Source: Mortierella alpina | Taxonomy: Eukaryota; Mortierellomycota; Mortierellomycetes; Mortierellales; Mortierellaceae | Length of the DNA stretch: 64,000 nt | Assembly: GCA_029449245.1 (NCBI GenBank) | Contig: JANATF010000011.1 | Span: forward strand, 1,364,001-1,428,000 | Reading direction: 5' to 3' | Shown: piece by piece, positions 46,130-59,596 of the stretch | Layout of the letters: every line of letters begins with the position of its first letter | Position numbering within the stretch: position 1 is the stretch's first letter | Translations under genes and position numbers: made by a program | The notes under the pieces: generated by a model | Told to the model about the DNA's origin: nothing | The model's database searches: none | What the model saw: the letters and a program-made list of their open reading frames with translations, nothing else

Positions 46130-48442
46130 TCAGTCCACCAGCTCAAACTGGACAGCCCAGAAGACGGTGTCGCCCTCCAAGGTCCTGCACACATAGCGTA
46201 CAGGCTGACCAGCCAGATACTTGCGAATGTTCATGCTCAGACCCATTCGGATGTCAAACGTATTAAAGTCCATGTGGGGCGAGAAAAAGTCGAATCCGTG
46301 GACAAGATCCGTTTTGTACACAAAGTCCTTCCGGTTCTGCTCCGTCTGAAAGTACTTGCGGCGCTGCGATGTCGACAGACTGTTCTTGTCGGGTATAAAG
46401 AACGTCGTGTCCTCCTCAACGAATCGGCGCCATGGTCCAAGAGGCATGCCTTCGTCATTGTGTTCCTCCTCAGTGGACGAGACGGTGGGCGATGGCGTGT
46501 CAGGCTGAGGCGTAGCAGGGGAGAGGATACCCTGTAGTCCGTTCGCGCTTGACCCTGTGGCGACGGCTGGAACCGGTGATGCGATGCCGTTGTTCTGGCG
46601 ACCCTTGTCCTTGTCCTTGTTATCCAGTTGATCTGACGAGTTGTTTCTGCTGTTTGCATAGCTATTCAGACCACTGTTGTCGTTGTTGGAGGCTGTGCTC
46701 ATGACCGAAGACCGGTTACCGCGCTTGAGCTTGCCCAAGAACCCCCATGCATTCGACACTGCGCCAGAGACACCACTTTCAGTCATTGTGAACGCGCGTG
46801 AGATGTCCATGGAGGGCCGGGGTGTGATGGGTGGTGAGGGCAGCTTGATATTTTCAATCGCTGCATCCTGAGGGCGCCAGGCAGCCATGGTGTTGATGGA
46901 GGAGACCAAAGGACTCAAGATCCATGGCTTGCCATCTTTGGTGAGCGAAGTCTTCACGACCGGATCGATATACCGTGCAATCTTGAGCATCATCTCGAAG
47001 CCGTCAGGCAGCTCCACGGATCGGTCGAAATCTGTGCCAAAATAGACCTGTTGACCATCCCACTCACGCTTGAATCGGCCCTCAACCTAGATGTGTGAGA
47101 TGGGAGATGATGTTTAGCCGACTCCCTTCATTTCGCCTTGCTGCAGAAAGAGTACGGGGACCAGGAACCGTCTTATCCGATGGCTAACCTGAAGTGAGAA
47201 TCGGCGATTGTGTCCTTTGAAATACTCAGAGTTGAGGACCGGGTCAGAGTCGTCATTTGTGATTCCGACTGGTATGGATCGTTGGGTATGATAACAAAGG
47301 GGGGGGGGGGAGTATCCGCGGCAGGCACGTCGATAGAGGAGAGGGGTTAAAATAGAAATCAGGGTGACAAAGAAAGATCAAAAAAGAGAGAGCATTCAGG
47401 TTAGTGTTTTGTCCGAAGAGACGGTGTGAAGGGTTTTGCTGCAGTGGAGTATGAACAAGATTAGGTACGCGCGCCTGTTTGCACGCCTTGAACAGAAATT
47501 AAAAAAAAAAAAAAGTTGAGAGCACACAGCACAGAGACCCCATGGGTCAGGGAACGGCCCACTGCTCAAAAATCGCAGTGCACCCCTTTCTATTTCTGCG
47601 CCAAGTCTTGTCTGTTATCCGCATGGCTGTTGTGTTGTGTACTGCTGGTGCTCTCTCTCGCCTCAACCCCGGTCGTCACACCCATGACGATATTGGATGT
47701 GTTCTTTTATACGAGCCTGGTCTGTCATATGCGAGAGCAGAGTCCGAGGCGGATGGAATGGTCAAAATTGCCACTTTGAGCACTTTGGCTTTGGGAGGAG
47801 GCTGTGGTATGCGGTTGCTGTAGTGGCACAAGACGCGAGCAAGTGATGCACAGAAAAGAGTCGAGCGCAGGATCAACCTTGGCGTAAGTAAAGCGCCCGC
47901 AGTGCATCGCTCTTCGCCAAGCAATTGTCGGCCATAGCCATGGGTCAGAGCCAAAGCCAAGGGTTGCTGTGTGGGCTGATGTTTCTTTTTCCTTTTGCGT
48001 GAAGCTCCTTTCCTCCCCCCTTGTCGCCTTTCTCCTTGATAGTCGTTGCGGTCTCTATGCAAGTACCAGCCCCAGTCTCTTGTATAATAATGCTGTCTCA
48101 ATCGCCTCTGCAATAAATTGAGGTACAAAGGATGCGAGGGGGTCCCAACGATGCATGTGCGTATAAACGGTGAACCCGCTCAACTCCCCTTTGAATCAGA
48201 ACGAAAGAGATAGAGAGAGACATAGAGAGAGGAAGGGAAGCTGCATGCAAAGTCTGCTGCAGCTGTACCGTCCCGGAAAAGCAACCGCCCGCCTCCTTGT
48301 CCTTACCAAAGTCCCTGATCCGAACCATGGCGCGGCCCTTGAACTCTGGGCCGTCAAACTCGATAGGGTGGGCCTCGTCGTTGCAGTTGACGATGGCGAG
48401 ATCCGTGTACGATCCGCCGACTCTGACGCGTAGCTTGACCAT
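46130..48442 (-). CDS. DUF1769 family protein (3 exons, 390 aa)
   Basis: Exons are 48442-48307, 47268-47189 and 47086-46130. Intron 1 is about 1.04 kb, far longer than others here. The protein starts MVKLRVRVGGSYTDLAIVN, continues PEFKGRAMVRIRDF then FKGHNRRFSLQVEGRFKREW, and has VYFGTDFDRSVELPDGFEMM. The region FFSPHMDFNTFDIRMGLSMN and the C-terminal YVCRTLEGDTVFWAVQFELV complete the pattern of the fungal DUF1769 family (PF08588). A Ser/Asn/Asp-rich insert of about 130 residues interrupts the domain. The family has no established biochemical function that I can state. There is no signal peptide or transmembrane helix, so it is probably cytosolic. A TATA box lies about 440 bases upstream, with a CT-rich leader between. 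Confidence 0.85.
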
Positions 48443-48884
48443 GCTGGTAAGGGTATATGGGTGTGAAAAGGAGGAGCCTTGAGAGACTGGTTGCAAAGAG
48501 TGGGGAGAGCGAGAGAGTGGGGGCAAGGGGGTTGTAGGGAGATGCAGAAGGGTAGCTTGGCTAATGAGCAAGAGAATGAGAGAAGGGGAAATGGGAGAGA
48601 GAGGAGCAGGTCGAGCTAATGCTGAATAAGATGAGAGAGCGCAGAGTCGTACGATAGAGCTTAGTAAAATGCCGAGACGAGCGCTCGTGCTGCTCCTCGC
48701 TGACAGCCACAGGCACGACGAGGTCAGGGCCAACGAGACAAGAAGCAAGGGCTTACTAATGCAGGCGGCGGATGTGCTGTGCGGTGCCAAGAAGGTGGGG
48801 AGATGCGAGGGCAGGAGTGACGACGAGAGGAAGAGGTGGGAAGAGGTGGGGAGATACTGGACGAGGCTGGACGAGGTGGTTTGG

Positions 48885-48892
48885 TTTTTATA
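48885..48892 (-). promoter_or_regulatory. TATA box of DUF1769 gene
   Basis: TATAAAAA on the minus strand, followed by about 440 bases of CT-rich leader before the ATG at 48442. Confidence 0.5.
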
Positions 48893-49992
48893 GTGCGCTG
48901 CGTTGCTGTCTGCATGGTCCAGGATGAATAATGAGCGCTGGGCGGATGTCCCTCAGGTGTCCTGTTTGGGCACGCAGATGCGAGGTGTCATTTTTGAGAG
49001 CATAGCGCAGCTCTCCGCCAAACAGCACTGGGCATCTGCCATCTGCCATCTGCCGCCTGTGCCCAGCACACTGCTCGACCCTGCACGCCGCCGCCTTCGC
49101 TCCATGTCTCCAGCCTGCCCTGCCTGTCCTGCCCTACAGGCACTCATGTCTCCTCATTGCTGTCCAAAAGTCCATCGCATCTCACGCTCTGTCTGTCTTT
49201 CTTTGATCCCCGCCATCTCACTGTTCACCTCGACCGCGAACTGCCCACTGCAAGAGGGCCAACCACAAGGAGAGCTTACTGTCTGCAGCATCATGATAAG
49301 CGGACGGCGATACCAATGGCCAGACACGCGGACACGCAGGGGGTAAGGGCTGCTGCCGTCCATTCAAGCGCTGCACGTTCGCAGAGGTATCGATCAGGAC
49401 GAGGCCTTGACGCTCCACGACACCCGCACATCCAGCATGCCGGTCAAGCCAGTTCGTTGATTTGCTGTAGTTCGCCGCCAAAACTCAAAATACGTTTTAG
49501 CTATCCTCCGTGCCAACATGTCCCCTAAAAAAGCTGCTTCTCAGCGGCCAGGTCGCCCTTGGAAGCTCGAGCCTTGGCGGACTATGCTCGTCTACGCTGC
49601 GCTTGGTCCTGCAATGTCCATATCGAGAAGGATCCCGCGTTGCGCTCGCGAGTCTTGCTGGCATGTTGGAAGGCGCCAGAAAGCAGTCACCATTCGGAGC
49701 GCTTGCGCCTACGCCTGCGCCCGACATTCTTCTTTTTCATGCCCCATCCAGTCGGGCATCCTCCCTCATTGCCCTTGCCAATCCACCAGGAAACTTCTGG
49801 AAACTCTCTCGAGCTGCATGCAACAACTGAAAAAAGAGCATTCACACGCACGTCCGCATTCAACGTGCTTTTGATTCGACCATCCGCGACTGTCGGGCGC
49901 CCGTATGGACCCGTTGGAGCATAAATTGGTCGCCTGTCGATGGGCTGTTTGAAGAACCTTCTACTCTGTACTTTGGGTCCGCAGCACCGCTC
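48893..49992. other. Divergent intergenic region
   Basis: It lies between the DUF1769 gene and the ABCC gene. A plus-strand ATG frame from 49518 (MSPKKAASQRPGRPWKLE) has coding-like composition for about 60 codons, then decays in all frames. Without a splice partner I do not call it a gene. Confidence 0.45.
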
Positions 49993-49998
49993 TATAAA
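49993..49998 (+). promoter_or_regulatory. TATA box of ABCC gene
   Basis: TATAAA lies 82 bases before the ATG at 50075, followed by a CT-rich leader. Confidence 0.65.
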
Positions 49999-50074
49999 TT
50001 ACCACCAGCCTCCTCGCCTCTTTCTTTAGCTTTCAACTTCTCTTTTATCTCGTCAACACCTTCCTATCTGAACC

Positions 50075-53000
50075 ATGAATCCTCCCACGCCGTGGATTTG
50101 CAGGGATCGCTCGGCTTGGTTCGATGGCAGAGACAGCCCCGAAGGTTGGGTATGTTGATCCCTCGAGCGCTGTGCTCCTGTAGTGCCTGTCATGGTGTGC
50201 TTTTGTCAACCGGCCATTTTGTTAACGGGATGTTTGCATGATATTCACTTGTAGGGTCCCCTCAATCCGACTCGGACAGATTTTACACTGTGCTTCGAAT
50301 ACAGGTATGTTTAAACTCGCACATCGCATCGTTAACGTCGACTGAAAGCTTGGTGCCTTTGCTGAGCCATTACTTGACTTTATCGTCTCTGGAAATATTT
50401 GGGATACGCTCTTAGTGTGCTATACGCCACCACAGCTGCTGTCGCGCTGCTAGTCTTTGCTACCCGGATCCACCATTTGCGTAAAGCATGCCAGCCCCAT
50501 CACCTGGGCCGCACAGCATGGATCTACTGGCTCACGCAAGGGTTCATATTCGCCGCCTGTACCACCATGCTGGCTCAGACTATCCAGGGTGCCATTGCAG
50601 GATCCTCCTTAGCCTACGTCGTCGGTACGCTGCTTACGGGCACAGCGTGGGTAAGACAGCATGTTGCGTACAATGCCATGGAAGGAAAACTTTGGCATTA
50701 AGATGTCCTCACCGTTCAATGCATACTAGCTCTGCGCGTTACCGTTGAACTACAACGAGCACAAGTACACAATCCGGTCGTCCGACTCTATCCTGTCATT
50801 CTTCGTGGTCTCAATCTCTATCCTCATTGTCAACCTCCATACGCTGTACGATCTCGGCCAAACCGCCCAGCTTCCATACCGACTCACCGTAGCGACCCTG
50901 GTCTTCTTGACCCTTGGATTTGTGGTCGAGGCTTGGCCAAGAGGATCAACGCGTGTGCAACAGCAGAGTGGAGCCAAGGCGTATGAGAAGGCCAACATGT
51001 TTTCTCGGCTCAGCATCCATTTCTACCAGCCAATCATCTCTCTAGCTGCCAAGAAACAACTACTAACTCCGGAGGATATTGTCAACCAGCTGCCAGAGAA
51101 GAACAACACGGAACATGGATACACTCGCTTGGCAACGGCTTGGGACAAGAAGGTGCAGCGATATCAGGAGAGGGTCAAGGATGCTGTTGCTGCAGGAAAC
51201 AACGATAGCAAGATCAAGAAGCCTTCACTACTGGCCACCATCCTCATAACCCAATGGAAGGCACTGCTCCCTGTTGTGCTGCTGCGTGTCATCATCCCCT
51301 TTTTTGAGTTGGTCCAGCCTGCTTTGCTAGGCTTCCTCTTGGATTACATACAGGGGTCTTCATCCGATGAATCCGACAACCAGTCTTTCACACGCGCCTC
51401 AACGTCAGGAGCCAAAGAGGCGAAACCGCTGAGCTATGGATTGGCTCTCGCGCTCGCCATGTACTTTGCGAGTGCCATGACCTCAGTTCTTTATGCTGGC
51501 GTGATGCGATGTACGTTTCTAGTAGGCTCCGAGACCAAGTCTGCGCTGGTGGGCATGATCTACCGAAAAGCCTTGAGGCTCTCACCGGATGCTAAGAGGC
51601 AGTCTTCCTCGGGTGCGGTCACCAACCACATGTCTGTGGATGCGGCTTACTACGAAGAGGCGTTCGACCAAATGTCCATCTGGATCTCTCTCCCTTTTTC
51701 CTTTATCCTGTGTTTGTACCTGTGTAAGTTGCAAAGATATTTGCTATTTCGTATTGCTTTTTTATTTAACTTGAAGTGTCAGACCCAGTACCTAACGTAT
51801 GCCTATCCTCTTTGTCTGATTTCTGCCTGTAGTGTATCAGCTGCTCGGTTGGAGTTTTATGGCAGGGGTGATCACCATCCTTGCCTTCGTCCCGATCCAG
51901 GCATGGCGTGCCAGCGTCTACGAGGGCTTGGAAGAAAGCCGTCTCAAGACCACAGACGAGCGCGTCCGTCTCATCTCCGAAGTCCTATCCAACATCAAGA
52001 TTGTCAAACTTTACGGATGGGAGTCTGCATTCAAAAAGTCGATCCTGACGATCAGGAACGCGGAGCTAGGGATTTTGAAGAAGATTGGCACTGTGGAGGC
52101 TATCATGTCGCTGGTGTTTGCGTCGAGCTCGGTCATTGTCAGCTTGGTCACCTTTACAGTATATGTGACCATTGGTCGTGGCGTCCTGACACCCAAGATT
52201 GTGTTTGTGAGCATCACGCTGTTTGATATGCTCCATGAGCCGGTCGCTCGTCTGGCGGAGGTGTAAGTGTCATCCTCTCACCCTCTTTTTGTCATTCTGT
52301 ATCATTTCGGCTCTGCTCATAAGTCTAATCATTCATGTTCACACTTGTTGCTATTGAGTATAGAACGACAGACACCATCAGCTTGATCGTCGCCACGAAA
52401 CGTATTCAGCGATTTCTCTTCCGAGAAGAGATCGATGATCACCAGATCATTCGCGAAAAGTTGGATCTCGACAACAGTGACCAGAACGTAATTGAAATCC
52501 ACGACGCAACATTGTCCTGGACATCTGGAAAACCGCATGTCAAGGATGAAGACGAGGATGAGGACGAGGAGGACGGAGAGCACGATGGCGAAGAACCTAC
52601 GGAGCATCACGGTCTTTTATCTGGCCATGGGGATGTCGAGGACCTCAACAGTGATCAGCCTGATCAGCCTGATCAACCGCTCACGCCAGCATTCCAGAAC
52701 ATCAATCTCACTATCAAATACAAGACTTTGACAGCGGTTGTGGGTCGTGTCGGACAGGGCAAGTCTTCGCTTCTGAGCGCTATCATCGGCGAGATGTACA
52801 AGCTGCAGGGGACAATCCGGGTTCGGGGTGAGGTGGCATACGTTCCACAGCAAGCCTGGGTCCTCAATGCGACGTTGAGGGACAACATTGTATTTGGAAA
52901 GCCGTTTGATCAAGAACGATACCGACACGTGCTTGCGGTGTGTGGTCTAGAGCCAGACCTGGCAATGCTTCCTGCTGGGTAAACATCAACTCGTACTTCA

Positions 53001-55936
53001 CTGGATAGTTCTAGCCTTACGCGAACTGTTTTTTTTCTTCTTAGTTTGGTTTACTGACCTTCCGTCTGTTGACATATTCACTGTTTATACAATTAGCGAT
53101 CAGACAGAGATTGGCGAGCGAGGCATCAATTTGTCTGGAGGCCAGAAGCAGCGCGTCTCGCTTGCGCGTGCTACCTATCAAAATGCCGACATTTATCTAC
53201 TGGACGACCCCCTGAGCGCCGTGGATGCTCATGTAGACCAGTACCTCTGGAACCACTTGCTTGGACCCAATGGACTTCTCAAGGACAAGACAAGGATCCT
53301 GGTGACGCATGGAATTCACCACTTGGATCAGGTCGATCAGATTCTCGTCATGAAAGACGGCGAGATTGTAGAGACTGGGCATTACGAGGAACTTATGACT
53401 GCACAGCAGTCGTTCTATGAATTGATCAAGGAGTACTCGGCCAAGCACTCTCGGAAACGCAGGAACAGCCATGCGATTGTGGGCACGACTCAGCCATCCT
53501 CCCTAGTGGAGCCGACTCTAGGCGATGCTATCCTGGAAGACATGGATGAGAGTGTGGCAGAGTCAGACAATGCGACCATTGAGGAGTCAGAGGAGGACAA
53601 TGGACTGTTGACCAAGAAGCAACTGACCAAGGCAGTTGGGGATGACTGTGCGGAGGAAGAGGATGAGCTTATTGCAGAGGAGGCCATGAAGAAAGGCGGC
53701 ATTGAATGGAACCTTGTCAAGACGTATATCAAGGCAGGTACGGTCAAGTTGTCGGTGGCGGTGGTGCTGTTGTGCTTGACCACTGAGCTGTGCATGGTGG
53801 GGACGAGTCTCTGGCTGAAGCATTGGATCACCAAGACGAAGGAGGAGTTGGATAGCTCGCTGGTGCTGTTCTTGGGGGTGTACACGGCGTTGACGGTGAT
53901 CTACGTGGTGCTGTTTATTGTGTTTCTGTACTTGATCCTGGCGGTGGGCCGTATCCGCGCCTCTGAGCTGATTCACCAGCGCCTCCTGGCCACGGTGCTT
54001 CGGTTGCCAATGAGGTAAGTCTCTCTCTCTTGTGTTCGTTGCTTTTTGGGTTCCACAAACACGCTCGCGGTGCGCACGTGCCACACTTTTCCTCTTTTCC
54101 ACGCTGCGCGCTTTTGCCATCCGTCTTTCGTCTACGGCATCTACGCACCTTCCTTCACGCGCAACTCCACTTCAAACCACTCTCTATCTCCCGCGCTCGC
54201 TCTCACTCACTCACTCAGTTATACTCATACATATACCCACACACTCACTCATGCTCATATCGTTGCTCCTCATTCATCTAGCTTCTTCGACACCACACCC
54301 ATCGGCAGAATCGGTAAGTGCTTGAAGTGCATGCCTGTGAAAATGCCACATGTATCGAGGATTCCGGTCAAGCTCACTCTCATCTGCATCCATTTTGATA
54401 GTGAACCGCTTCTCCAGCGACTGCTTCAGCATCGACGAGCATCTGCCATGGAAGTTTATGGATCTGACCTACCTCGTCGTGTCCGTGTCCATTACCATGG
54501 TCATGATCTCTGTGACAACACCCATCTTCATCGCCCTCATCCCCATTCTGGCGGTCGTCTACTACATCATTCAGGACTACTATCTCTGGGCGACCCGATC
54601 GCTCAAGCGAATCAACTCCACCTCGCTCTCTCCTCTCTACCAGCATTTTGACGAGACTTTGAACGGCGTGGCCACCATCCGCGCCATGGCCGTCCAGCAG
54701 CAATTCATCCAAGAAAACACCAAGCGCACGGATTATCACTCGAACGCATTCATAGCCTATAAGTACAGCAACCGCTGGGTCGAGCTTCGACTCCAGTGGC
54801 TCGGTTCGACCATCATCTTCATCATCGCGCTATCGGGCGTACTTGGACGTTACACGCTGGATCCCAGTCTGGTCGGCTTGGCGTTGAACTATGCGATGGG
54901 CGTCACGGACAACATCATGTGGCTGTGCAGGGACTTTTCAGAGTGGCAGTCGCATCTGGTTGCCATTGAGCGCGTGCAGGAGTACACGGATAAGCATACC
55001 GAAGCCCCTGAGAAGCTAGAGAGGAGCGTGCCGGCGCAGTGGCCGGATCAAGGTCGAGTTGTGTTCAAGAACTTTTCGGCACGATACCGTGAGGGCCTAG
55101 ACTTGGTCGTCAAGAATCTCTCGTTTGAGGTCCAGCCTTGTGAGAAGATTGGGATTGTCGGACGGACGGGTGCTGGAAAGTCTTCTTTGACACTGGCCCT
55201 CTTCAGAATCATTGAGGCAGCCAATAGCGACTGGGCGCGGGCGAGTGACAACAGCGGATACCATGAATCGAACAAGGACGACGGTGGCAGCGCAGTAGGC
55301 GAGAGGGAGCCATTGCTCGGGCAGCAGCAGCCGTATGTTTCGAATGATCCGGATGAGGAGATTGACGGAGGATCGATTGAGATTGACGGTATTGATATCT
55401 CAACCCTGGGCCTTGCGGATCTTCGTAGGCACTTGGCTATTATCCCACAGGACCCGACGTTGTTTGCAGGAACGGTGCGTAGCAACCTTGATCCATTTCA
55501 GGAGGCCATGGATGCGGAGCTCTGGGAAGCACTCGAGCGAGCTCATCTCAAGGACACCATCCGTTACTTGCCTGGGGGTCTCTCGGCTGAGGTCGTTCAG
55601 GGCGGCGAAAACTTTTCAGTCGGCCAGAGGTCGTTGATTTGTCTTGCTCGAGCGCTGCTTCGGAATTCCAAGATTCTGATTCTGGACGAAGCCACAGCGG
55701 CGGTGGATGTTGAGACGGATGAGTTGATTCAGAGGACAATTCGAGAGGTTTTCAAGGACAGGACGGTGTTGACCATTGCACATCGTATCAAGACCGTGAT
55801 GGACGCGAGTAAGATTCTGGTGATGGAGCAAGGCCAGGTTGTGGAGTTTGAGGCACCAAAGGTGCTGCAGCAGCAATCGGATTCCATGTTTTTCAAGCTG
55901 GCCCATCAGGCTGGCGAGGTGGCCCATGTACAGTAG
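50075..55936 (+). CDS. ABCC (MRP/YCF1-type) exporter, full length (9 exons, 1627 aa)
   Basis: Exons: 50075-50149, 50255-50304, 50416-50650, 50730-51723, 51833-52262, 52364-52978, 53097-54014, 54282-54313 and 54402-55936. The first 200 residues form the extra membrane domain TMD0, followed by TMD1, NBD1, TMD2 and NBD2. NBD1 has [11 protein letters not shown] (about 721), [14 protein letters not shown] (about 811) and [12 protein letters not shown], with Asp where most ABC proteins have catalytic Glu; this is normal for ABCC NBD1. NBD2 has [11 protein letters not shown] (about 1370), [16 protein letters not shown] (about 1522) and [12 protein letters not shown]. An acidic insert ([15 protein letters not shown]) lies just before NBD1. 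Relatives move glutathione, glucuronide or metal conjugates into the vacuole or out of the cell; the substrate here is not known. The 32-nt exon 8 carries [10 protein letters not shown]. Confidence 0.92.
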
Positions 55937-58900
55937 AGGAGGGTCGCTATAGATAGCTGCAATTGCAATTGCAATCAAACATACCTAGACCTTAAGTTTC
56001 TATACGACACCTAAGATCGGGGCGTTCGTTCATCGAAGTATTATTACCATTCTTGAATAGATAGCCAGCCTATGACGGATCTAAAAATTCCTGTTTGCCC
56101 TGGCTCAACATGGATCGCCCAAATCTCATGAAACGTCCTTCCGCCACTGCTTGACGCTAGTCTATCCACGGGTGGGCTTTTTTCTGGAACAAATGTTAGT
56201 CAACGCAAGGGTACGCTTTTGCTGCGCGTTGATCACCCTTCGGAAACAGGTATTTGTCAAGGCGTCTATCCCGAATCCATGCGTGTACGCCATAGTTTAA
56301 ATCAAATGAAAGAAAGTATATGGCAAAACGAAACTCCTTGAGGCAGGTAAGCGACACGTTTCGTATGGGCTTTTGCACCTTCAGGCGATCCGTCGTGTTC
56401 ATGGTATCTTGAGAAGGCGCAATTGCGTTGTATTTGACGCACAGGCGCTTGCGCACATTCAAGTGCATATGGACTGAAGGTTCCCGTGAACGTAATTATG
56501 TAGAGCATTCCAAAAAAGCAGGTGGGTCATTTCTTGGTGCCCACAAATAGAGATGAAAAATAAAAACTTCGCAACGCCCGTGGACGCTTGGTGGAACAGG
56601 ACACACGGTGGGACTACGCAACTGAGCAGCAGATAATGCGGGAGGAGGGGATCATCATGAGAGGAAAATCCGTCCACAGGCCTGTCTAGGTTGCTCTGGA
56701 GTCGGGATTTTAGGCTACTGTTTGCTTCCCTTTTTAGGCCATGAAGTTGTGCGATAGGAGAATAATAAATTGCATGTTGATGATCGCTCAGCGTCTGCCT
56801 TGCCACCCTCCCCCCAACAGTCCATGCGAAAGTCGACAGCCCACATTCTTTTCAAGTGATTGGATTAGGGAGGCAAAGCAGAGGTATCGTTCCTTTCATA
56901 GTTTAGCATAGACCAGGCCAACTGATCTCCTTTTTTTTTGCTTACTTGGCACGGTTCATCCGATCTCATCTCTGGCCCTTCCCTGAGAGGTCCCAAGAGA
57001 CCAAAGTCGACAAAAGCAAAGACCTTTTTTAAAATTCGGAGTGGGTTGTTTGTCCCATGTGCTCATGGGTTCCTGGACTTGGCTAGATCAAGGGGCTGTT
57101 TACAAAGATCAGCTTTATGTTCAAGAAAATTAGGCCAAGACGGCAAATGACGACAAGGGACATAGAGCATGGTGCGCCTTCGCCAGAGGGCCTTGGCAAC
57201 ACTTTTTTTTTTGCTGTACCGCAAAGGCAATTTGAAACCGACACACTGCAAAATAGCTAAAAACCGGTTTTTTGAGTGTGCAAACAGGTTTAGCCTGGCC
57301 CTGAAATTCATTTTTTTTTTTTCAGTTGTCGGTGGGTGATCTGTCTGCAAGCGGACGTCGCTTTCTTTCTTCCGGTTCTACGGCATTCTCCAGTCTAAAT
57401 GAAAGCATGCTGTAGCCGGATAACAGCGGAGGGCCCTGTTAGTTGTACAAGAAAGAACATCAAAGAACCGACATTGGGCTCGGGGCAAGGGTTCTTCCAA
57501 TCCGCACGTAATCCCTTCTATTGACACAACAACTGATAGGAGCGAGGAGCGAACCAAAGAAGGGGGCAAAGGTATGTGCGACCGTAGGCCAACACCTGTC
57601 ATCGGTTGGTGTTGCAAAGTTTAAAAAAAAAAGGACGATGGACAAACGACACGCGCCAAGATTCACGGCCACAGCGAGGTTGCAAGTCGTCTTGGCCTTC
57701 TTGGTACATGCGCTCAGTTCTTGCACTTGTGGCCTCTAGCGAGCCATTGACAGCAAGGACGAGGGCAGAGAGAAGAAAAAAATCAACGTCGCTAGACCCT
57801 CTGGACCGCAGGAGTGCACTCGAAATGAGCACCCTCGCCATATTATCTGAAATGGCTCGGAGAGGAATATGAAAGTAGGTCCGTTGAATGCCAATCCCTC
57901 TCTTACACCTAGACCAGGATCGGCCGTGATTCAACCACAGACACAGCGAGCGACCGTGCTAGCGCAAGGTGTCTGAGGGAGGGGTACAGTACGCGAGCTG
58001 CGGGGTCCATTGCTCCAATCGGGCTTTATTGCCTTACTTACTGTACTGCGGGAAATCTTGGACATCCCCTTAGAGCCTAATGAGAACCACCAGCTCAGCG
58101 CTGCCCCTCTTGAGCACTGACACCTTGTAGACCTGGTATGGTGGACTAATAACAGGTTTGTGTTTTCTGGCCCGATTGATATAAATACCCTCGGCGAAAC
58201 TTACACTCCCCTTTGTCTTTTCCTTTCTTTGCACTCTATTTTGCTCGCTCTCTCATCTCCTCCGCACCCTTTACTCGATTCTTCTCTTGCTCCGTCCTCA
58301 TCCACACTCTCTCGGGGCTGCTCGTCGTTCGTTATCGATCTACGTTGACCTTCGCCATCTCTGACCGGAGCACGACTGTGCGCTTCTCCTGATCTATAAC
58401 TGTAGTCTTTGTCTACAGCCACCCGTTGGTGAGTGACAGCGAGCTCGACCTTCTCCGTCCTTCGACAAAAACGTTGCAGACAGATCGCAGAGGAGTAGAA
58501 GGATCCTCTGCTGTTGATGCAGTCGGTGACCCAAATCCTTAATGCATCATTTCCACACACTCACACACACACGCACACACACACTTTGACAAAGCCAATC
58601 GATCGCCCGATAGACCATTCATTCCCACACTGCGGCGAACGGTGTTGAAAAGGGGGGGGGGAGTACAAAACAGACATCAAGATCGCCACCTTCGTTCTTG
58701 CCTTTGTGTTTTTCTGCGTTCGCTCCACGCCTCATCCTGCGGCGTCTTCTGCAACTGTTTTTCATCCGCCTCAACTCTTTCTGCTCTCATGTTGCAATTC
58801 CATTGATGCATACTCTATCACCCAACCCACACGTTGTCAGACATTTTGAATTGCATTTATATTTCTGAGAGGGGGCAAACGAAAAAAAAAAAGCAGGTTT

Positions 58901-59354
58901 GCCCTGAAAGAGGAAGAAATGGCTTTCTGAGCCTTTTTTGTCTCTCCTCCCCTACCCTCGCCCCTGCTAGCTTTGAGCTCAATGGTGCTCGTGTGTGGAT
59001 TGCTTGGCAACGACTGGGTTTGCTCATATTCTTTGGATCTGGGGTTGTTGAGTTGCACAGATAAGAAAAAAGTCTGCAGACCCCGACGGACGCCGGGATC
59101 GCTGCATGACGGCTTGTGTGTGTGTGTGTTTGAGCCTTTATTTTTCACGGTGCACCGACCTGTAGAACTAGAGTCGTTGTGTCGAAGTAGTGGCAGTAAT
59201 ACCCCTCTATCCCGCCTCAGCTACGCATTTGCGCTGCATGGTCCCGCGATCATCGATTTATTTCCCTTATATGCACACCGTGGACACGCTTACGCGCGAG
59301 CTTAATTTTCCTTTTTGACTCCCTTCTTCCGTGTGTTGATGGGAGGGGGACACA
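55937..59354. other. 3.4-kb intergenic region
   Basis: No supported gene. A TATAAATA at about 58180 followed by 130 bases of CT-rich leader (58205-58330) looks like a promoter, but no coding frame follows. An (AC)n run lies at 58558-58582. Short minus-strand frames near 56200-56800 lack domain content. Confidence 0.5.
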
Positions 59355-59360
59355 TATAAA
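59355..59360 (+). promoter_or_regulatory. TATA box of second ABCB gene
   Basis: TATAAA, 237 bases before the ATG at 59597. The leader between has CT-rich and (CA)n stretches (59408-59460). Confidence 0.6.
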
Positions 59361-59596
59361 ACCACCGCTTTGTCGGATGCGCTCTCGTTCTTCTTTTCCA
59401 TACAACACACCCACACACACTACAGTGCACTACACACTACACAACACACACACACACACGTAACAAACAAACAAAAAGTCCGCCAGTGTCCACGCCGCCT
59501 CTAATCCGCATTGTCGCCCTTTCTCTCTCGCTCCTGTGTATAGTGAGTGACCCTGTCCTGCTGAGCAGCGTCTCGCCTCCCCACTCTCTTTCCCAC

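Noticed and set aside
49518-49874. 118-codon plus-strand frame beginning MSPKKAASQRP
   Set aside because: Coding-like only for the first part; frames overlap and decay and no splice model restores a protein. Kept as a note only.
56196-56806. Overlapping minus-strand frames of 90-115 codons after the ABCC gene
   Set aside because: No recognisable domain, no TATA or CT-rich leader, no splice signals joining them.
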